A DNA stretch of 9,963 bases from Lentisphaerota bacterium (lineage in GTDB: Bacteria; Verrucomicrobiota; Kiritimatiellia; RFP12; UBA3636): positions 1 to 9,963 of the forward strand of contig JALHHX010000078.1 of NCBI GenBank assembly GCA_022837245.1, given 5' to 3'. The translations under genes and the position numbers were made by a program. Under the pieces are notes generated by a model. That model was not told the DNA's origin. It ran no database searches and saw only the letters and a list, made by a program, of their open reading frames with translations. Below, piece by piece: positions 6,319-9,963 of this stretch. Within the stretch, counting starts at the first letter, position 1, and every line of letters starts with the position of its first letter.

Positions 6319-6539
6319 AAAGAACACGGCAGCAAAGCGCCTCAAAAACCGACGGCTGAAGAGCTTGGCGTTCTGTGGTTAATCGATCGCCGGGAGATAC
6401 CCCGTTGAGCTTGATTATATTCGGAATGGTGCCAGACTCAGAACACACGCAATCCAACCACGTGTCTGAAGCGGAACATAAACTTGGCGTGTTGACGGCT
6501 TCGCGTGACGCAACCATTTACAGGCACCTCTGTGGGTAA

Positions 6540-7108
6540 CAGATTACGTTCAAGCACCGTCCATGTTGGTTTAATGGGCGCGACAATTTGATCAACTGGA
6601 TCAGTAAGGGCTACCTGCTCCGATTGCGGCGCGGACTATACACTTTCTCCGACCACGCCAGAATCCCTGGCATGGGCGAATATTTCGATGGCAGATATAC
6701 AAGCCCTCGTATATCAGTCCACATTATGCTTTGGCATACTATGGCATCATACCAGAGTCGGTGGCACAAATCACATCGACAACTACCCTAAAGACAACCA
6801 GTTTCAAAAACAGCTTCGGTGAATACCGCTACCAGGCCCCACAAAAGGATCTTGTGTTTGGCTACGTTGTACAGCCGCTTACGCCACATTGGAACGCTTT
6901 CTTTGCCACTCCTGAAAAAGCGTTGCTTGACCTGCTTTATCTCTACCCATTTTACAACACTGCCGCTGAGATCGAGGACTTCCGCCTTGACGAGGCCGTG
7001 ATACATTCAGAGTTTGACACACACAAAAGGGAAAATATGCTGCAAAAGTTTCAAAGCCAGTCCCTCGAGAGTCGTGTGAAACTTATGCGTGAGGTATATG
7101 GCCTGTGA
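6540..7108 (+). pseudogene. AbiEi-type antitoxin / transcriptional regulator, frameshifted
   Basis: This is the remnant of a type IV toxin-antitoxin antitoxin (AbiEi family), which normally binds its own promoter through an N-terminal winged helix and counteracts the AbiEii toxin. The first part, read from 6540, contains DNLINWISKGYLLRLRRGLY, the typical recognition-helix and wing motif, then GMGEYFDG. Near 6690 the reading frame breaks. The frame one base earlier continues as IYKPSYISPHYALAYYGIIP, a hallmark block of the family, and runs on to ATPEKALLDLLYLYPF and REVYGL at the stop (7106-7108). The bases GGCAGATATAC (6690-6700) would read GKIY if one A were restored (GGCAAGATATAC), so a single-base deletion explains the break. 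An in-phase TAA at 6537 closes the upstream side and the true start is missing or altered. The stop overlaps the toxin start as GTGA. Sequencing error is the alternative explanation for the frameshift. Confidence 0.8.
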
Positions 7109-7513
7109 TTTCACTAGATCAAATCCGAAACTTCTATCCAGCAGCCCTGCAGGGCGAAAACTTCAGCCGTCAATTGCTTCGCGAGTATGTGGAGCCGCGG
7201 TTTTTTCTTTAAAATCCCCACCCCTCCCGATTCCGTCCTGTGCTCCATGAAACTGGCAGCTCTGTTGTCCCGTGCCAAAGGCCGAGATTTTTACGACGTG
7301 ATGTTCCTCATGTCCCAAACTAAACCTGATTTCGGCTATCTTGCCAACCGCTGTGGTATAATAAACATAAACGAGTTGAAGCTTGCATTGACCAGATTGC
7401 TCGAGCGCACTGATATAAATCAAAAAGTCCGCGATGTAGAACATCTGCTCTTCAGCCGGCAAAGCAGCCAGCGAATATTGCTTTTCCCTGAATTCGTCGA
7501 GACGCTATCGTAA
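7105..7513 (+). pseudogene. AbiEii-type toxin remnant with internal deletion
   Basis: AbiEii toxins are nucleotidyltransferases of roughly 250-300 residues. Only the two ends survive here. From the GTG at 7105 (4-base overlap with the antitoxin stop) the frame reads ISLDQIRNFYPAALQ and LLREYVEPRFFL, then stops at 7210-7212. In another frame, from about 7199, the C-terminal part continues with FFFKIPTPPDSVLCSMKLAA, LLSRAKGRDFYDVMFLM and TKPDFGYLANRCGI, ending in LLFPEFVETLS at 7513. The family's middle region, which holds the nucleotidyltransferase core (the GGTALR-like glycine motif, the catalytic DxDF acidic pair and following strands), is absent. The junction lies about 7185-7215. The product cannot be an active toxin. 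The intact-looking C-terminal motif RAKGRDFYDV makes the family call secure. A missing part of well over 100 codons is inferred from family length. Confidence 0.8.
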
Positions 7514-7541
7514 TCAGATACAACCGGGCTCAATCATCGGA

Positions 7542-8591
7542 TCACAGGATCAGCATGCAGTCGCCATAGCTGTAGAACATGTATTTTTGTTCTATGGCCT
7601 CGTGGTAGGCGCGGAAGACCAACTCTTTGCCTGCTAGGGCGCAGATCATCATAAGCAGCGTGGAGCATGGCAGATGGAAATTTGTCAGCATTGCGTCTAC
7701 GACTCTCCACTCGTATGGAGGATAGATGAAAATGGAGCTGCGGCCGCGCCCCGGCGTCACAAGGCCATTCCCCGCCGCACATGTCTCGAGCGTGCGCACG
7801 CTGGTACTACCCACCGCAATCACACGCTTGCCGGCGCCATGCGCCTTGGCAATTGACGCCGCCGTCTTTTCCGGCACCTCGTACCGCTCGGCATCCATGA
7901 CGTGCTTCTCGACGACAGCTTCCTTGACAGGACGAAAAGTGCCGGGCCCGACATGCAGCGTCACGAATTCCCTGTCGACCCCATGCTTGTCGATTTCAGC
8001 CAACAGCCCCTCTGAAAAATGCAACCCGGCAGTCGGTGCCGCCACGGCACCTGTTTCGCGGGCATAGACCGTCTGGTAACGGCTCTTGTCGATCTCAACT
8101 CGGGCATCGCCCTTTTCACGCCGAATATATGGCGGCACAGGCGGGCGTCCGAACTCATCCAGCACTTCGAACATATCGCCATCGCAATCGAGCGCGAGCT
8201 CAACCCTGCCATCCGAGGTCTTTTCAAGCACCTCGGCGCGGATGCGCCCCTCAGCCAGCACCATCACGAGTCCCTGTCTGGCTGGACGAGAGCTGCGGCA
8301 GAGTGCCGACCATGCCCCGGGATGCTCCGTGGATGGCTCCACTAGCAAAATTTCCACTGCACCCGGCGTGTCTGACCAATAGCCGAACACCCGGGCGGAG
8401 AAAACGCGCGTGTCGTTGAACACCATCACCTCGCCAGGTCCAAGATAGTCTGTAACATCGGCAATATGACGATGCTCAATCAAGCCGGTGCCACGGTGGA
8501 TCACAAGCATGCGTGAGGTGCCGCGCTCTTTCGGTGGAACCTGCGCAATGAGCTCGGGCGGTAAATTATATGTGAAATCTGATGTCAGCAT
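7542..8591 (-). CDS. queA: S-adenosylmethionine:tRNA ribosyltransferase-isomerase
   Basis: QueA transfers and isomerises the ribosyl group of S-adenosylmethionine onto 7-aminomethyl-7-deazaguanine at the wobble position of GUN-anticodon tRNAs, giving epoxyqueuosine. The 349-residue length is standard. Signature segments are all present: DFTYNLPPELIAQVPP (5-20), VFNDTRVFSARV (57-68), SRYQTVYA (170-177), APTAGLHFSEGLL (185-197), TLHVGPGTFRPV (211-222), AVGSTSVRTLE (259-269), MLTNFHLPCSTLLMM (301-315) and the C-terminal YSYGDCMLIL. The MDAE segment (232-235) has Asp where many homologues have His (MHxE). AAAAGGAA (8597-8604 on the plus strand, read in reverse) lies 5 bases before the ATG and serves as the ribosome site. 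It converges with the toxin remnant, whose stop is only 28 bases from the queA stop. No terminator is apparent between them. Confidence 0.97.
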   Translation of the reverse strand: MLTSDFTYNLPPELIAQVPPKERGTSRMLVIHRGTGLIEHRHIADVTDYLGPGEVMVFNDTRVFSARVFGYWSDTPGAVEILLVEPSTEHPGAWSALCRSSRPARQGLVMVLAEGRIRAEVLEKTSDGRVELALDCDGDMFEVLDEFGRPPVPPYIRREKGDARVEIDKSRYQTVYARETGAVAAPTAGLHFSEGLLAEIDKHGVDREFVTLHVGPGTFRPVKEAVVEKHVMDAERYEVPEKTAASIAKAHGAGKRVIAVGSTSVRTLETCAAGNGLVTPGRGRSSIFIYPPYEWRVVDAMLTNFHLPCSTLLMMICALAGKELVFRAYHEAIEQKYMFYSYGDCMLIL

Positions 8592-8596
8592 TCTGG

Positions 8597-8604
8597 TTCC
8601 TTTT
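8597..8604 (-). promoter_or_regulatory. Ribosome binding site of queA
   Basis: Read on the minus strand this is AAAAGGAA, ending 5 bases before the queA ATG at 8591. It fixes the queA start and lies downstream of the corrected end of the hydrolase remnant at 8640, so the two genes do not overlap. Confidence 0.6.
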
Positions 8605-8639
8605 GTTTTTGGCGGACTATACCGTCCCGAACAGCGGTT

Positions 8640-9787
8640 TTATGGGAGCAGGCGCGCTTTCGCGAAAGCATCGAGCAATTCCGATCGCCGGGACAATCCG
8701 GTTTTAAGGTAACGGCGCTTCCCGACCGGCACGACACACAAACTGGATCCATTGTTCCCGGGAGGGGCGCCATTGGGGTCGATGCTTTCCAGGACGCGCA
8801 AATCATCCGACTTAACCGGGAGTTCAAGACGCGCGTCCGCCGATATGTGGTTGTACACAACGTAAAGCGTCTGCCGCCGGCAAGCATATCCCAGCTGAAA
8901 TGGGTCTTGGCGGCGCCTTCGGCTAGAATCGGCTGTGGGCGCAGCTTGCGGAATTCCCGGTACTGGGCATTGGCGACGTGGTGCCAAAAAGGCGGATTCT
9001 CTCCCCCCGAGCCATCGAAGTAGAAGAACTGGAATCCTGCATCCCAAATGTTGGCGATCTCGTCAGGCACCTCGTCCTGAAGACTGGAATTCTGGTCGAT
9101 ATAGACGCTCGTTGCACCGAACTCGCTGACACCGAGCAGCCCGAACATGAACCCCACCGGATCTGTTCCGGGCGTGGTTCCATCTATTCCCCGCAAGCAA
9201 CAGTGGAAGGTGTATGGAGGAGTTGTCGTGTAGCCCTCGCAGGAGAACAGCTCGTTGCCTATTTTCAGCACACGTCGGTTGTTCGCCATGGTTGATAACG
9301 CGGGATTCTGTTCGACATAGATTGTGGACTCTTCCTCACCCAGATTGTAAAGGGGATGCCGCCTGCTTGCAACGCCGCGAGGAAGACCGTAGTCCTCCTC
9401 GAGAATTGCTATTTTGTCCAGCAGTTCACAGGGAGGGCAGATGATAAGCGCGGCTGTTACGCCGCCGAGGCACACCTGCGCGTCTGCGCCGGCTTGGAGA
9501 ATACGGAAGTCTCCACATTCCTCTCCATCAACCATGGTACTGTGATCCGCCGCTAGAAGGTTGATGGCGACCTCTACGTCCCAAACCACGTTTAGCCAAT
9601 CGCCCCAGTGGCCAAGTGCACGCGCCGGCAAACGCAGGAACTGAATCTCGGATACAGGTGACCCAGTCATGGCTATTCCGTAATCCTCGGTTAACCGCAT
9701 CAACTTATTCTCGAAAACAACGGCGCACTTCTCGTCCATTGTGGAGTCCACAGAGGATTTTTTTGGATGTGCTGTCTCTTTTTTCAT
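8640..9787 (-). pseudogene. Decayed glycoside-hydrolase-like gene
   Basis: The minus-strand frame from the ATG at 9787 runs through NVVWDVEVAINLLAAD, TAALIICPPCELLDKIAILE, PPYTFHCCLRGIDGTTPGTD, FGLLGVSEFG, AGFQFFYFDGSGG and KTHFSWDMLAGG. The YFDG and HFSW segments resemble the second half of the TIM barrel of a large uncharacterised glycoside-hydrolase-like family common in PVC bacteria. Naming the family exactly is beyond what I can show. After about 8875 this frame turns into Arg/Thr/Cys-rich text that runs to 8585 into queA. The neighbouring frame instead gives QTLYVVYNHISADARLELPV, SSLCVVPVGKRRYLKTG and LLDAFAKARLL, stopping at 8640-8642, so a frameshift lies near 8870-8882. The product, about 380 residues even when corrected, is short for such enzymes. 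Segments usual before EIQFLRLP and between GLPRG and STIYVEQ seem to be missing. A second start at 9739 (MDEKCAVV) is possible. Confidence 0.6.
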
Positions 9788-9801
9788 AGTTTGGCTGGAT
9801 C

Positions 9802-9830
9802 ATTGTACAACAGTCCCTTATGTAATTCAA
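9802..9830 (-). promoter_or_regulatory. Possible sigma70-type promoter
   Basis: Read on the minus strand, TTGAAT (9825-9830) and TACAAT (9802-9807) are separated by exactly 17 bases. These match four of six and five of six of the consensus -35 and -10 hexamers. A transcript would begin around 9795, only about 8 bases before the ATG at 9787, and no Shine-Dalgarno site fits in that space. Either the message is nearly leaderless, translation begins at 9739, or the match is fortuitous. Confidence 0.35.
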
Positions 9831-9899
9831 ACGTGTTTGCACAGCCATCATCGCAAAGAGACAAGGTCGCCGGACAAAGTGAATGCAACCTTGGGCAAG

Positions 9900-9933
9900 G
9901 TAAATGCACGGCCTCGCGCCTAAGTGCATTTAC
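9900..9933. repeat. Perfect 10-bp inverted repeat
   Basis: GTAAATGCAC (9900-9909) and GTGCATTTAC (9924-9933) are exact reverse complements around a 14-base GC-rich loop. The similarity extends outward imperfectly to about 16 bases per arm (GGCAAG against CTCTGCC). A related direct copy, GTGAATGCAA, lies just upstream at 9880-9889. It could be a regulator-binding site upstream of the hydrolase remnant, a transcript hairpin, or part of a dispersed repeat cut by the window edge. There is no T tract to support a terminator. Confidence 0.5.
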
Positions 9934-9963
9934 TCTGCCTTAAGTTCGTGTTCCGTGGCGTCG

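Larger units (their letters stand above)
5964..6539. other. Non-coding stretch with degenerate repeats
   Basis: No coding signal is convincing in either direction across these roughly 570 bases. Long open frames on the minus strand here translate into low-complexity text such as ATENTEGTED, which is the typical spurious reading of the CACAGAG repeat. Small stems occur at 5978-5984/5992-5998 (7 bp, loop TATTTTT), 6055-6060/6068-6073 (TTGCGA/TCGCAA) and 6079-6086/6091-6098 (7 of 8 pairs, loop TCCT). The first lies 15 bases after the Mur ligase stop and could weakly aid termination, but it lacks a following T run. The right end (6426-6536) has an ATG-led frame in phase with the abiEi remnant that ends at TAA 6537-6539. 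Whether it was once part of that gene is unclear. Confidence 0.5.

Noticed and set aside
6403..6421. Promoter for the abiE remnant (TATATT at 6416)
   Set aside because: No acceptable -35 hexamer lies 16-18 bases upstream.
5801..6517. 238-codon minus-strand frame spanning the intergenic region
   Set aside because: It overlaps the end of the Mur ligase and reads through the CACAGAG repeat as ATENTEGTED, a known type of spurious translation.
8585..8880. C-terminal end of the 400-codon minus-strand frame as real protein
   Set aside because: Its Arg/Cys/Thr-rich composition and overlap with queA fit a frameshift; the neighbouring frame has the natural C-terminus.

Overview
The window looks like a piece of a moderately GC-rich genome of the PVC superphylum (Verrucomicrobiota, Kiritimatiellota or Lentisphaerota-like). 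This placement is an inference from three things: an intergenic CACAGAG-type interspersed repeat often seen in such genomes, a decayed glycoside-hydrolase-like gene of a type I associate with these groups, and an outer-membrane barrel gene that implies a diderm. No rRNA or other decisive marker is present.

Layout. Bases 1-216 hold no convincing protein but several strong hairpins, so this may be a structured leader or the end of an RNA gene. From 231 to 5963 seven genes lie on the plus strand with very small gaps (4 and 33 bp, then 6, 1, a 1-bp overlap, and 5 bp). They are rpsU (bS21), a sugar-isomerase-type TIM barrel, gmd, rmd, a small outer-membrane barrel protein, a 5-formyltetrahydrofolate cyclo-ligase and a divergent Mur ligase. 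This reads as one operon. gmd and rmd together would make GDP-D-rhamnose from GDP-mannose for surface polysaccharide. The barrel and the Mur ligase also point to the cell envelope, while bS21 and the folate enzyme look like housekeeping passengers.

From 5964 to about 7520 the window changes character. About 570 bases of non-coding DNA carry an imperfect 30-bp inverted repeat of the CACAGAG family and other hairpins. They are followed by the remains of an AbiE-type (type IV) toxin-antitoxin pair. The antitoxin abiEi is broken by what looks like loss of a single A, and the toxin abiEii has lost its whole nucleotidyltransferase core by internal deletion. The 4-base overlap of the two genes is still visible.

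On the minus strand, queA (7542-8591, queuosine biosynthesis) is intact. Upstream of it lies a glycoside-hydrolase-like gene (about 8640-9787) with a clear frameshift near 8875 and probably internal deletions. A possible sigma70-type promoter and a 10-bp perfect inverted repeat lie upstream of it, at the right edge.

I found no convincing new biological system. The points most worth checking are the decay pattern of the AbiE pair, the rpsU-headed envelope operon with its atypical Mur ligase, and the unassigned structured region at the left edge.
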